This document shows, in pieces, positions 38,088 to 48,300 of a DNA stretch of 64,000 nt. Location of the stretch: NCBI RefSeq assembly GCF_000344615.1, contig NZ_KB467824.1:480445-544444 (forward strand). Direction: 5' to 3'. How positions within the stretch are numbered: the first letter of the stretch is position 1; every line of letters starts with the position of its first letter. A model generated the notes under the pieces. It had not been told where the DNA came from. It was given only the letters and a program-made list of their open reading frames with translations, and did not search any database. Source of the stretch: Janthinobacterium sp. CG3. Lineage in GTDB: Bacteria > Pseudomonadota > Gammaproteobacteria > Burkholderiales > Burkholderiaceae_D. A program made the position numbers and the translations under genes.

Positions 38088-38783
38088 CTACGACGCGCTA
38101 ACGTCGAATTGCTCCAGCGCCGCCATCACCGCCTTGGCGATGTCGGCGTCGGCCGGCTTGGCGCCGGCCTGCTCGCCCAAGTCGAAAAACACCCGATGCA
38201 CCTTGATCGCCAATATGGCCAGTTGCGCCGGGTTGCCGGGCAGCGAGCGCGGCGGGAAGGCGGCCTTGCGCTCGCGCAGGAAGGCGGCCGTGGCCAGCAC
38301 CGCCGCGTGCTCCTTGCGGTCCACCTCGCCGGGGTAGGCGAAGCGCCAGTTGGCCACCCGCTCGGCGATCGACGCCTGCGCGGCGTCGGTCAACTCGATC
38401 CCCGTCGCGGCGTAAATCCGGCAGTCGTAATCGCGGCAGGTTTGCGGCCGGTGCGCGTAGATCGAGCATGTATTCTCGACCAGCATCGGACATTGACCCT
38501 TGTCGTTGTAACCCATCAGCACGTTGCCCTTGGGCAGGCCGGGCGCCGGGAACAACAGCGCCTTGGGGATGCGCTTGACGGCCTGGGTGTCGGCCGGCGT
38601 GAGGTGGATGAAATACGAGGAACGGCAGCAGGCGTTGCATTCGCCGCAAGGCACGTCGGAGCCGGCGGTTTTCTGGCGCTGCGCGTGGCGGGTCAGGCCC
38701 AGCCAAGAGGCGAATTCGCCGGCCGCCACCGGCGCGGGTTCAGCTTTGATGGCAATGGTGGTGCGGGTTGTACGTTTACTCAT
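38088..38783 (-). CDS. YkgJ family cysteine-cluster protein
   Basis: 231-residue protein with a zinc/iron-chelating cysteine cluster of the YkgJ family (CGECNACC, then CPML, TCSIYAHRPQTCRDYDC). Such Cys clusters bind Zn or an Fe-S cluster; cellular role unknown. The N-terminal 20 residues are basic and threonine rich. ATG 38783 is chosen because the upstream frame extension has poor coding character. Confidence 0.85.
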   Translation of the reverse strand: MSKRTTRTTIAIKAEPAPVAAGEFASWLGLTRHAQRQKTAGSDVPCGECNACCRSSYFIHLTPADTQAVKRIPKALLFPAPGLPKGNVLMGYNDKGQCPMLVENTCSIYAHRPQTCRDYDCRIYAATGIELTDAAQASIAERVANWRFAYPGEVDRKEHAAVLATAAFLRERKAAFPPRSLPGNPAQLAILAIKVHRVFFDLGEQAGAKPADADIAKAVMAALEQFDVSAS

Positions 38784-38927
38784 AATCGTTATTTTACTCC
38801 GCCGGCGAGGCGGCAAGGGCAACGCCGTCCAGCAGCGTGGCGCGGAATGCCGCCACCGGCGGGCGCCACGGCTCGGACCCCAGCCTTACGCCGGTGTTTA
38901 TCAATCTTTCAGTATTGCGGCAGGCAT

Positions 38928-38962
38928 AAAAAAACGGCCACCAGATCGCTCTGGTGGCCGTT
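38928..38962 (-). terminator. rhlE terminator
   Basis: Perfect 13-base stem with a four-base loop, followed on the minus strand by seven U. It begins 31 bases after the rhlE stop. A strong rho-independent terminator. Confidence 0.9.
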
Positions 38963-38992
38963 TCTCATCAGCTCATGCTTGAAGCGAACCGA

Positions 38993-40399
38993 TTAACGGT
39001 CGCCGTAGCTGCGGCGGGCGCCGTCGGTGCGGGCGCCGTCGGTAGCGCTGCGCGGGTTGGAACCCTTGTAGCCGCCGCCGCTAGGCGCGCCTGGCTTGCT
39101 GAACGTGCGCTGGCCGGTTGGCTTGGCGCCGCCGCGGTTGTCGCCCGGCTTCCAGCTGCCTGGACGCGCGGTCGAACGTGGTGCCGAGGCGGTCTTCTTA
39201 GGCTCGAAGCCTTCGATGACGTTGACCGGAATCAGTTGCTTGGTGAAGCGCTCGATACGCTTGACGTTCATGCCTTCAGCGTGGTTGACCAGGGAAATGG
39301 CCAGACCGTTGCGACCGGCGCGGCCGGTACGGCCGATGCGGTGGACGTAGTCTTCCGGGAACTTCGGCAGATCGTAGTTGAACACGTGGGTGATGGTTGG
39401 AACGTCGATACCGCGGGCGGCAACGTCGGTGGCAACCAGGACCTTGACCTGGCCGCGGCGCATGCCGTCCAGGGTGCGGTTACGCGCGCCCTGGTGCATG
39501 TCGCCGTGCAAGGCGGCGGCCGAGAAGCCGGCGATGTTCAGACGGTCGGCGATGGTGTCGGCGTCGCGCTTGGTGGCGGTGAAAACCACGGCCTGGTCCA
39601 GCGTTTCGTCGCGCAGCAGGTGGTCCAGCAGGCGATTCTTGTGCGACAGGTCGTCGACGAAGTGGACGCGCTGAACGATGTTTTCGTGCTTGCTCGACGA
39701 ACCGGCGATCTGGATGATCATCGGGTTCTTGGTGATGCGGCGGGCCATGTTGCCGACCACGCCATCCAGCGTTGCCGAGAACAGCATGGTCTGGCGGCCT
39801 TCAGGCGTCGCTTCGACGATCTTTTCGATGTCGTCGATGAAGCCCATGTCCAGCATGCGGTCGGCTTCGTCGAGCACCAGGATTTCCAGTTGCGAGAAGT
39901 CGATCTTGCCCGAATCCATGTGGTCGATCAAACGGCCCGGGGTGGCAACCAGAATCTCAGGGTTCTTGGCCAGCAATTGCATCTGTTTCGGGTAAGGCAT
40001 GCCGCCCAGGATCGACACAGCCTTGATGCGGCGGATGCCGGTGCTGTACTTGTCGGTATTGGTGGTCACTTGCAGGGCCAGTTCGCGGGTCGGGGTCAAC
40101 ACCAGCATTTTCGGCTGGGCTGCCTTGAAACGTGGACGGTCGCCGCGAGCGCGGGCAGCCTGCATTTCCTGGTTCGGGGTCTTGCCGGCGTTGGTTTGTT
40201 CGGCGCTGGCCAGTTTGTGCAGCGACGGCAGCATGAATGCCGCGGTCTTGCCCGAACCGGTTTGCGACGAGACCAACAGATCGCGGCCTTCGATCGCGGC
40301 AGGAATTGCCTGCATTTGCACTGCGGTCGGGGCGGTGTAGCCGGACTCGGTCAGCGCTGCGATGATGGACGGATGGAGGCCAAGGGATTCAAAAGTCAT
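38993..40399 (-). CDS. rhlE: DEAD-box ATP-dependent RNA helicase RhlE
   Basis: 468-residue RNA helicase that unwinds short RNA duplexes in ribosome assembly and RNA turnover. Motifs: Q-motif PTAVQMQAIP, Walker A SQTGSGKT, DEAD (VLDEADRMLDMGF), SAT, and HRIGRTGRAG. The C-terminal tail (about 385-468) is basic, rich in Gly, Ser and Arg, as expected for RhlE-type RNA contacts. Upstream is an AT-rich leader of about 100 bases, common for cold-induced helicases. Named rhlE by overall resemblance; other DEAD-box paralogues are possible. Confidence 0.88.
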   Translation of the reverse strand: MTFESLGLHPSIIAALTESGYTAPTAVQMQAIPAAIEGRDLLVSSQTGSGKTAAFMLPSLHKLASAEQTNAGKTPNQEMQAARARGDRPRFKAAQPKMLVLTPTRELALQVTTNTDKYSTGIRRIKAVSILGGMPYPKQMQLLAKNPEILVATPGRLIDHMDSGKIDFSQLEILVLDEADRMLDMGFIDDIEKIVEATPEGRQTMLFSATLDGVVGNMARRITKNPMIIQIAGSSSKHENIVQRVHFVDDLSHKNRLLDHLLRDETLDQAVVFTATKRDADTIADRLNIAGFSAAALHGDMHQGARNRTLDGMRRGQVKVLVATDVAARGIDVPTITHVFNYDLPKFPEDYVHRIGRTGRAGRNGLAISLVNHAEGMNVKRIERFTKQLIPVNVIEGFEPKKTASAPRSTARPGSWKPGDNRGGAKPTGQRTFSKPGAPSGGGYKGSNPRSATDGARTDGARRSYGDR

Positions 40400-40813
40400 T
40401 CTTTTCTTTCGTAAAAATCAGCGTTCTTGCAAAAAGCAGAACGCAAAATAGCAACGCCAACCAAAACGAAATGACTCAAATAGAAAGAAATTTCGGCACA
40501 AAAGCTTTGCGCCGGGACGGTGTCAGGTGCGACACACAAGGCGGGAGGGCTTTATTCAGCGGCATCCGTTGGATGCGCTAAGGCTTGCGAAGCTGCTAAG
40601 GTTTTATTTCGGGATACTGCGGTGTCGCGATCGCTTTGTCTCTTGCGGAAACATATTGCAGCGCACAAACAGGACTATACAGGATTTCAGATAGCTTTGC
40701 ACCGTCTAATTGCAGTTTCCGATATGAACGGCGCTGTTTTTCCGCGTACGTCGACAAAAACGCCACACATGGCGGTTCGGTGCGGGCAGGACGGCCTACC
40801 CGCACGGCGCCGC
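40400..40813. other. Gap between fabI and rhlE
   Basis: 414 bases with no gene I can support. It holds the fabI terminators at its left end and, at its right end, the AT-rich rhlE leader and promoter. One plus-strand frame is open but has poor codon use. Confidence 0.5.
40755..40774 (-). terminator. fabI terminator
   Basis: On the minus strand CGCCA-TGTG-TGGCG followed by five U. A second hairpin with seven-base arms (GTGCGGG / CCCGCAC, 40780-40805) lies between it and the fabI stop. Confidence 0.7.
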
Positions 40814-41602
40814 TTAGTAGTCTTCCGCGTTCAAGCCCATGACGTGCGAGAAGCCGCCGTCGACGTAGGTGATCTCGCCGGTAATGCCGGACGCCAGGTC
40901 GGACAGCATGAAGGCGGCGGTGTTGCCCACTTCGTCGATGGTGACGTTGCGGCGCAGCGGCGCGTGCGAGGCGGCAAAGCCCAGCAGCTTGCCGAAGTCC
41001 TTGATGCCGGACGCGGCCAGGGTCTTGATCGGGCCGGCCGAGATGCCGTTGGCGCGGATGCCTTTCTGGCCCAGCGATTCGGCCAGGTAGCGCACCGACG
41101 CTTCCAGCGACGCCTTGGCCAGGCCCATCGTGTTGTAGTAAGGAATCGCGCGCACGGCGCCGAGGTAGGTCAGCGTCAGTACCGACGAGCCCGAGCGCAG
41201 CATCGGCAGCGCCGCCTTGGCCATCGCCGGGAAGCTGTAGGCCGAGATGTCGTGGGCGATCTTGAAGCCTTCGCGCGACAAGCCGTCGAGGAAGTCGCCG
41301 GCGATGGCTTCGCGCGGCGCGAAGCCGATCGCGTGCACCAGGCCGTCGAGCTGGTCCCAGTGGGTCGCCAGGTCGGTGAAGACGGCGGTAATCTGTTCGT
41401 CGCTGCTGACGTCGCAATCGAAGATCAGTTCGCTGTTGAATTCCTTGGCGAAATCGGTGATGCGGTCTTTGAAGCGCTCGCCGACGTAGGTGAAGGCCAG
41501 TTCGGCGCCTTCGCGGTGGCAGGCCTTCGCGATGCCGTAGGCGATGGACCGGTTCGACAGCAAGCCGGTGATGAGGATTTTTTTGCCTTGCAAGAACGCC
41601 AT
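40814..41602 (-). CDS. fabI: Enoyl-[acyl-carrier-protein] reductase FabI
   Basis: 262-residue NADH-dependent enoyl-ACP reductase, the last step of each fatty-acid elongation round and the target of triclosan-type inhibitors. Seen: the FabI opening [20 protein letters not shown] (nucleotide-binding), and the active-site [12 protein letters not shown] with the Tyr-x6-Lys pattern. The Ser-Ala-Gly-Pro-Ile-Lys-Thr motif (SAGPIKT) is also present. ATG 41602 has a GGAG five bases upstream. Confidence 0.96.
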   Translation of the reverse strand: MAFLQGKKILITGLLSNRSIAYGIAKACHREGAELAFTYVGERFKDRITDFAKEFNSELIFDCDVSSDEQITAVFTDLATHWDQLDGLVHAIGFAPREAIAGDFLDGLSREGFKIAHDISAYSFPAMAKAALPMLRSGSSVLTLTYLGAVRAIPYYNTMGLAKASLEASVRYLAESLGQKGIRANGISAGPIKTLAASGIKDFGKLLGFAASHAPLRRNVTIDEVGNTAAFMLSDLASGITGEITYVDGGFSHVMGLNAEDY

Positions 41603-41762
41603 AGTGACTCCGATTGCTACTGCCGCGCTGGCACGCTCACCCCTGGGTGGCGTTGACGGCAGTGGGGGTTGTTGTTTGATGTTTCGACGCCCGGTGCGGG
41701 CAGCTGACGCAAGACCGAGATTGTAGGGCGTGTGCGGCCCGACTGCAACTGTTCGTCGTCGC

Positions 41763-41774
41763 GGGGGGGGGGGG
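41763..41774. repeat. Run of 12 G
   Basis: A mononucleotide tract of twelve G about 160 bases upstream of the fabI start and 44 bases after the transglycosylase stop. It may be length-variable, or a sequencing uncertainty. Confidence 0.7.
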
Positions 41775-41777
41775 AGG

Positions 41778-41802
41778 GCGAGCGCCAATGCTTGGCGCTC
41801 GC
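41778..41802 (-). terminator. Hairpin after the mltD-type gene
   Basis: Perfect 11-base stem (GCGAGCGCCAA with its complement) and a three-base loop, 16 bases after the transglycosylase stop. No U-tract follows (a C-run instead), so termination strength is uncertain. Confidence 0.5.
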
Positions 41803-41817
41803 GGCACCCCGGCGGAC

Positions 41818-43248
41818 TTAGCGCTTGGCCTTCACCGGGTTGCGGCTCGCGCCGCCCCGCGCCACGCGCGGCTTGACCAGCGAAATCGGCGCGTCGGCCG
41901 CGTTCCGGCCGTTCTTCGACACTTTGCGGTTGCTCGAGCGTTGCGCGCGCTCCGGGCGGTCGGCAACGAAGCCCATGGTCGCGTTGTCGGCGATGTCGGA
42001 CGTGATGTCGATATCCAGCGAGGCCGAGGTCTTCGGCACCAGAATGGTCGAGCCGGCCACGAGGCTGGTTTTCTGCGGGATGTTATTGGCTTGGCGCAGC
42101 ACGTCGGGCGTGGTGCCGAAGCGCGAGGCCAGCGTGTCGATGCGTTCGCGCGCGGAGGTGATCTTGTGCGTGGTCCAGGTCGACAGCGCGCGGCCCCACT
42201 GCGCCAGGTTCGAGGTGAATTTGGCGGCGTTTTCCTGCGGCAGCAAGATCTTGGTTTTTTCGCCGCCGGTGATGACCGGGCGGTTGAATTGCGGGTTGAG
42301 CGCCTTGAACTCGTCCATCGACAACTCGGCCAGTTGGGCCGCGATGGTCATGTCGATGTCGCTGGTCTTGTCGATCGCGGTGAAGTAGGGCTGGTTGTCG
42401 ACCAGGGCCAGCGACACGCCGTAGTGGCCGGGATTGGCGATGATGTTCTTGACCGCCTGCAGCTTCGGCACGTAGTTGCGCGTTTCGGCCGGCATCAGCT
42501 CGGCCAGGCTTTCGAAGTCGGTCGGCTTGCCCATCGCCTGGTTTTTCTTGATGGCGCGCTGCACCGAGCCTTCGCCCCAATTGTAGGCGGCCAGCGCCAG
42601 TTGCCAGTCGCCAAACATGTCGTACAGGCGCTGCAGATAGGTCAGCGCGGCGTCGGTCGAGGCCAGCACGCCGCGGCGGTCGTCCTTGAACATGTTTTGC
42701 TTCAAGTTGAAGTCGCGCCCGGTGGCCGGCACGAACTGCCACATGCCGGCCGCGCTGGCGCTGGAAAACGCCTGCGGGTTGAAGCCCGATTCGATGATCG
42801 GCAGCAGCGCCAGTTCGGTCGGCATGCCGCGCTTTTCCAGTTCCTGCACGACGTGGAAGATGTAGCGCGAGGCGCGCGCCGTGGTGCGGGCGATGTCGTC
42901 GGGGCGGGTGGTGTACCAGCTGACGTGTTTCGCTACCAGCGGGTTGGACAGGTCGGGAATCGCGTAGCCGGAGCGGATGCGGCCCCAGACGTCGGCGTCG
43001 CGGTAGCCGTCGCCGGCGTCGGCGTTGACTTTGAGTAGTTTGTCGGTTTTGAATTGGGAATTGTTGTTCAGCGTCGGCAGTTTTGCCGTGACCACGGCGG
43101 CCATGGGGATCAGGGCTGGGGCGGCGCTGTCGAAGGGCGCCGCCATGGTCGGCTCGGGGGCCGTCGATTCGAACGCGTGGCTGAGCGCAGGAGCAAGGGC
43201 TAGGACAAGCGCCGCCAGGGTCGATGGTTTAATCGTGTTTTCGTGCAT
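41818..43248 (-). CDS. mltD: MltD-type membrane-bound lytic murein transglycosylase
   Basis: 476-residue envelope enzyme that cleaves peptidoglycan glycan strands. Signal peptide (cleavage near LSHA-F), SLT domain at about 110-240 with catalytic Glu in [11 protein letters not shown] and the [15 protein letters not shown] and LAAYNWGEG motifs, then one clear C-terminal LysM ([18 protein letters not shown], near 375-405). A basic tail ends the protein. ATG 43248 is the better start. A TTGACT / TACACT promoter lies about 50 bases upstream. Confidence 0.9.
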   Translation of the reverse strand: MHENTIKPSTLAALVLALAPALSHAFESTAPEPTMAAPFDSAAPALIPMAAVVTAKLPTLNNNSQFKTDKLLKVNADAGDGYRDADVWGRIRSGYAIPDLSNPLVAKHVSWYTTRPDDIARTTARASRYIFHVVQELEKRGMPTELALLPIIESGFNPQAFSSASAAGMWQFVPATGRDFNLKQNMFKDDRRGVLASTDAALTYLQRLYDMFGDWQLALAAYNWGEGSVQRAIKKNQAMGKPTDFESLAELMPAETRNYVPKLQAVKNIIANPGHYGVSLALVDNQPYFTAIDKTSDIDMTIAAQLAELSMDEFKALNPQFNRPVITGGEKTKILLPQENAAKFTSNLAQWGRALSTWTTHKITSARERIDTLASRFGTTPDVLRQANNIPQKTSLVAGSTILVPKTSASLDIDITSDIADNATMGFVADRPERAQRSSNRKVSKNGRNAADAPISLVKPRVARGGASRNPVKAKR

Positions 43249-43303
43249 AGCGTTCCATTGTTGCGGTCTAGGAAACATCGGACTTGACCATGAGTGAGTT
43301 TGG

Positions 43304-43333
43304 AGTGTACGTAGGACCGAACGCCTGAGTCAA
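43304..43333 (-). promoter_or_regulatory. Putative mltD promoter
   Basis: Minus strand TTGACT (43328-43333), 18 bases, TACACT (43304-43309). Start expected near 43297, giving a leader of about 50 bases. Confidence 0.55.
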
Positions 43334-43661
43334 GGAATATGTCGGCTTGATGACAGGAATTAACGATATTTCTTTTGATTAACAATTGCCGCTTAGTTAG
43401 GAAAAGTTGCCTGACGTAAGCAGAAGATGTGTCAATTTTGTGGCTATGTCTAGTGTGACAATGGCGCCATGTTTGCGGTCTCTCGGGTTTGCGGAGCGGC
43501 CGTTTACTGTGTTCTGTAGCATAGCCGGGCCCGGCTAAACGGCAAGCCCGGCGCCCATTAAGTATGAGACTGCGCAAAGAGTGCGTACAATTTGGCTTTT
43601 GCGCGCCGCCGTGTCGCTGCTTCCGGCCGCCGCGCCGTCCCCCCCCCATTCACAGGAAACA
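43334..43661. other. Gap before the DUF1415 gene
   Basis: No gene seen. The left half is AT-rich; the right half holds a run of nine C shortly before the DUF1415 ribosome site. Promoter of the DUF1415 gene not resolved. Confidence 0.4.
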
Positions 43662-44240
43662 ATGAACATGACCACCTCCGCCCAGCGCGACGCCGAGCAC
43701 GACACTATTATCGCCGACACCGTGAACTGGCTGGAAAAGGCCGTCATCGGCCTGAACCTGTGCCCGTTCGCCAAGGCCGTGCACGTCAAAAAGCAGATCC
43801 GCTACGTCGTCAGCGGCGCCGACACGCCCGAGCAATTGCTGCAGGAACTGATGGACGAATTACAATTGCTCTCCGATAGCGACGCCGACAGCATCGACAC
43901 GACCTTGTTGATCCACCCCTATGTGCTGACCGACTTCCTCGACTACAACGAATTCCTCGACGTCGCCGACGCGGCGGTGGAGGACCTGGACCTGGCCGGC
44001 GAGTTGCAGGTCGCCAGCTTCCATCCGCAATACCAGTTTGCCGAGACCGACGCCAACGACATCGGCAACTTCACCAACCGCTCGCCGTACCCGACGCTGC
44101 ACCTGCTGCGCGAAGACAGCATCGAACGCGCGGTCGACGCCTTCCCGGAGGCGTCCGATATTTTCGAAAAGAATATCGAGACGCTGGAGCAACTCGGCCA
44201 CGCGGGTTGGGACAAGCTTGATTTGCTGGCGTCGACCTAG
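43662..44240 (+). CDS. DUF1415 family protein
   Basis: 192-residue cytoplasmic protein of the DUF1415 family (TVNWLEKAVIGLNLCPFAKAVH opening, then DTTLLIHPYVLTDFLDYNEFLD and ASFHPQYQFAET). The invariant Cys-Pro-Phe motif near residue 34 suggests a metal or redox site, but no function is known. ATG 43662 has AGGA four bases upstream; an ATG six bases later is also possible. The DUF1289 gene follows at once, so they are probably one operon. Confidence 0.9.
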   Translation: MNMTTSAQRDAEHDTIIADTVNWLEKAVIGLNLCPFAKAVHVKKQIRYVVSGADTPEQLLQELMDELQLLSDSDADSIDTTLLIHPYVLTDFLDYNEFLDVADAAVEDLDLAGELQVASFHPQYQFAETDANDIGNFTNRSPYPTLHLLREDSIERAVDAFPEASDIFEKNIETLEQLGHAGWDKLDLLAST

Positions 44241-44242
44241 GC

Positions 44243-44506
44243 ATGGGCGCGATGGACAAGAGCCAAACCGGGGTCGGCGAGATCAGCCGGCGCGACAGCG
44301 GCGTGTGCGAGATCAGCGGCCCCGCGTTGCCGGCGCGGGCGGACACGCCCTGCGTGGCCGTCTGCTCGACCACGTTCGACGAGATTTGCCGCGGTTGCGG
44401 ACGCAGCGTGGTCGAGGTCGCGCACTGGGTGTCGATGACGCCGGAGCAAAAGGAAGTCGTCTGGGTGCGCATCCTGGCGCAGGGCTACCCGCGCCGCAAC
44501 ACGTAA
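44243..44506 (+). CDS. DUF1289 family cysteine-rich protein
   Basis: 87-residue protein with the DUF1289 pattern: TPCVAVCSTTFDEICRGCGR, four Cys likely binding Zn or Fe, followed by EVAHWVSMTPEQK. Two bases after the DUF1415 stop. The first 30 residues are variable; an ATG at 44252 is an alternative start. Function unknown. Confidence 0.85.
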   Translation: MGAMDKSQTGVGEISRRDSGVCEISGPALPARADTPCVAVCSTTFDEICRGCGRSVVEVAHWVSMTPEQKEVVWVRILAQGYPRRNT

Positions 44507-44529
44507 AAAAAGGCCCGCGAGGGGCCCTT
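44505..44529 (-). terminator. Terminator of the DUF1993 gene
   Basis: On the minus strand a GC-rich stem with one bulged G (AAGG-CCC / GGGCCTT) followed by seven U, 36 bases past the DUF1993 stop. It overlaps the stop of the DUF1289 gene on the other strand. Confidence 0.65.
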
Positions 44530-44565
44530 GCCGTTGGCTTGAACGGCGCCGCCGGCGACTACATA

Positions 44566-45072
44566 TTAATAGCTGCCGATGAAGTCCTTCTTGCCGACTT
44601 CGATGCCGTTGTGGCGCAGGATGTCGTAGGCGGTGGTGGCGTGGAAGAAGAAGTGCGGCAGCGCGTAGTGGAACAGGTAGCTCTGGCCGGTGAAGTGCTT
44701 GGTTTTTTCGCCGCTGCCGGTGGTGATCGAGCGCTCTTCGCTGCCGTCGATGTCCGCCTGCGCCAGCGCGTCGAGGAAGGCGATGGTCTTGGCGATGCGC
44801 GCCTTCAGTTCGGCGAAGCTTTGTTCGCTGTCCTCGTAGGCCGGCACGGCGGCGCCGGCCAGGCGCGCGCCGCAGCCCTTGGCGAAGTCGGTGGCGATCT
44901 GGACCTGGCGCACGAACGGCAGCATGTCCGGGTACAGGCGGAAGCTCAGCAGCGCGCTCGGGTCGATTTTTTTCTCGGCGGCGTGGTTGTCGGCCTTGTC
45001 GAGGATGGCCGACAGGCTGGCGAGGATCTGTTTGAAGACGGGAATCGATGCGGAGTAAATGGAGAGGGTCAT
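44566..45072 (-). CDS. DUF1993 family protein
   Basis: 168-residue protein of the DUF1993 family, a four-helix DinB-like fold (SIYSASIPVFKQILASLSAIL start, LYPDMLPFVRQVQIATDFAKG, and the FHYALPHFFFHATTAYDILRHNG end). A metal-dependent role is possible from the His-rich C-terminus but unproven. ATG 45072 has AAGGA six bases upstream. It is convergent with the DUF1415-DUF1289 pair. Confidence 0.88.
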   Translation of the reverse strand: MTLSIYSASIPVFKQILASLSAILDKADNHAAEKKIDPSALLSFRLYPDMLPFVRQVQIATDFAKGCGARLAGAAVPAYEDSEQSFAELKARIAKTIAFLDALAQADIDGSEERSITTGSGEKTKHFTGQSYLFHYALPHFFFHATTAYDILRHNGIEVGKKDFIGSY

Positions 45073-45311
45073 GGCGCTTCCTTTGATTAAGTGCCGCGAT
45101 GATAGCAAGGCTGGCGGTTTTCTGCTCGCGGCGCCACGCCGCGGCCGCGCGCGTGCGCTTGTTGGTGACTTTTGGTGCTTATTGCGTGCATAATTCTCCT
45201 TTGGAAATCTTAGCCGCGCATTGGCCGCGTCGCCCGCCCGCCGTTCCGAATTCTTATTGATAAGTTTGATGACACCTACCACCGACCCGGCCGCCAGTGC
45301 GCTGCACTTGC

Positions 45312-48300
45312 ATGGCTAGAACACTGTATCACCGCCTCCGTTCCCGGCTCAGCGCCCTGTACGGCCTGTCGATCTACGGCGCGCTGCTGCTCGTCGTGTT
45401 CGGCGGCCTGGTCGTGCCGGCAATGGTCGGCAGCTACCTGCTGGTCGGCGTGCACGAGCGCCAGTCCGCCAAGACCAGCCTGAACGAGGCCTTGCAGCGC
45501 AACGCCGACATCCTCGCGCTGGGCATGCAGGAATCCTTGTGGAACATGAACGCCGAGTCGGCCCGTTCGCTGGTCGAGTCGCTCATGCGCGACCGTTCCG
45601 TGCTACAGGTGCAGGTGGTGGGCCAGTCCGACACCCAGTTCATGACGGTGCAGGCGCCGCCGCGCACCATCGGCACCGTCTACCGCGCCGAGCGCGAAAT
45701 CCTGGTGCGCGGCGAGCGCATCGGCCGCATCGTCGTCGAGATGGACGACGCCCGCAGCCAGCAGGAGCTGCGCGAAAAGCAGATTTCCTACGTCTTCGTG
45801 CTGGCCGCCCAGTTGGGCGTGTCGATGGCGCTGATCGCGCTGTTCTTGAACCGCCGCCTGCTGACGCCGCTGCGCAAGCTGATGCGCTTTTCCGACCGCC
45901 TCTCGCACGGCGACTTCGAGACCCGCCTCGACCTGGGCAGCAACGACGAGCTGGGCCGCCTGGCCGGCCAGCTCGAGCAGATGCGCGTGGCGATCCGCCA
46001 GCTGTTCGAGGACGTCGGCCAGCGCGAGGAGCGCTTCCGCACCATCGTCACGCAGGTGCCCGGCGCGGTGTTCCGCTACCGCCCGGACGGCCCGATCGAC
46101 TTCGTCAGCGACGCCATCGAGGACATCTCCGGCTATTCGGCGCGGCTGTTCATGCGCAGCACCACGCACGCCTGGGCCGACCTGATCTGCCCGGAGGAGC
46201 GCAAGGCGCACCGCCGCGCGGTATCCCAGACGGTCGTCGAGAACACCCCGTACGAACTGGAATACCGCATCATCGACGCCACCGGCACCGAGCGCTGGGT
46301 CGCCGAGAACGGCCAGCCGCAGCGCGACGAGGCCGGCGCGCCTTCCTGGGTCGACGGCATCATCTCCGACATCAGCCAGCGCAAGCACAACGAGATGCGC
46401 ATCGAGGGCTTGCTGGCCGAGCAGAGCGCGATCCTCGACAACGTCATGTTCGGCGTCATGTTCGTGCGCCGGCGCAACATCGTCTCGGTCAACCGCCGCT
46501 GCGAGGAACTGTTCGGCTACCAGCCCGGCGCCATGACCGGCAACTCGACCTCGATCGTCTTCCCGACCGCGTTCGAATTCGACAGCAGCGGCGAGCGCCA
46601 GTACCCGAGCCTGAGCGCGGGCGACTACTTCAACGAGGAGCGCCAGTACGTGCGCCAGGACGGCAGCCTGTTCTGGGCCCTGGTCAGCGGCTGCGCGCTC
46701 GACCCGGGCCGCGCCTACGACGGCAGCATCTGGGTCTACGCCGACATCACCGCGCGCAAGGAGGCCGAGGAGAAGCTGCGCCTGTCGGCGACGGTGCTCG
46801 AGCACATCGCCGACGGCGTCATGGTGATCGACGCCAAGGGCACCATCGTCGCCGTCAACCCGGCCTTCACGCAGATCACCGGCTACGGCGAGGACGAGGC
46901 GCTCGGCCGCGACGCCACGCTGGCGCGCTCGGGCCGGCACGACGCCGACTTCTTCAAGAACCTGTGGATCGAGCTGGTGGCGAGCGGCTTCTGGCGCGGC
47001 GAGATCTGGAACCGGCGCAAGAACGGCGAACTGTACCTGGAGTGGCTGACGTTCAGCGCGGTGCGCGACACGGCCGGCGTCACCACCCACTACGTCGGCG
47101 TGTTCAGCGATATCACGCTGGTCAAGGAGTCGCAGGAAAAGCTCGACCACATGGCCCACCACGACCCGCTGACGGCGCTGCCGAACCGGCTGCTGTTCCA
47201 CGACCGCCTGCACCACGCGCTGCAGCGCGCCGGGCGCGAGCACGAGCAGCTGGCGATCCTGTTCATCGACCTGGACCGCTTCAAGAACGTCAACGACACG
47301 CTCGGCCACCACATCGGCGACGAGCTGCTGAAACAGGTCGCCAGCCAGCTGTCGGCCAAGCTGCGCGAGGGCGACACGCTGGCGCGCCTGGGCGGCGACG
47401 AGTTCATCGTGCTACTTGAAAACGTCGACGGCCAGTACGGCGCCAGCCTGGTGGCCGACAAGCTGGTGGCGATGTTCGAGCAGCCGTTCACGGTGGCCGA
47501 CCACGAGCTGTTCGTCACCTGCAGCGTCGGCATCAGCGTGTACCCGGACGACGCGGTCGACTTGAACATGCTCATCCGCAACGCCGACGTGGCGATGTAC
47601 CAGGCCAAGGCGCGCGGGCGCAACGGCTACCGCTTCTACGCGCCGTCGATGACGGGCGAGGGCGTCGAACGGCTGCGCCTGGAGACCTTCCTGCGCCGCT
47701 CGATCGAGAAAAACGAGATCTTCCTGAACTACCAGCCGCAGGTCGAAATCGACACCGGCCGCCTGATCGGGGTCGAGGCGCTGGTGCGCTGGAACCACCC
47801 GGAACTGGGGCTGGTGCCGCCGGTGCGCTTCATCCCGCTGGCCGAGGACAGCGGCTTCATCAACCAACTCGGCAAGTGGGTGCTGTTCGAGGCTTGCCGG
47901 CAGATGGTGCGCTGGCAGGACGCCGGCCTATGCGTGCCGAAGATCGCCGTCAACCTGTCGGTCAAGCAATTCGAGCGCGGCAGCATCGTCAACATGGTCG
48001 CCGAGATCCTCAAGGAGACCGGGCTGGGGCCGGAGCGCTTGCAACTGGAAGTGACCGAGTCGGTCATCATGAACACCGGCGACGCGCTAGTGTTCATCAA
48101 CGACCTGCATTCGATCGGCGTCGGGCTGGCGATCGACGACTTCGGCACCGGCTACTCGTCGCTGGCCTACCTGAAGAAGTTGCCGGTGCAGACGCTGAAG
48201 ATCGACCGCTCCTTCATCACCGACATCTCGACCGACGCCAACGACGAGGCCATCGCCATCGCCATCATCCAGCTCGGCAAGAGCCTGAACCTGTCCGTCA

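Noticed and set aside
40520..41656. Long plus-strand open frame covering fabI
   Set aside because: Mostly antisense to fabI; the part outside fabI has poor codon use and no ribosome site.
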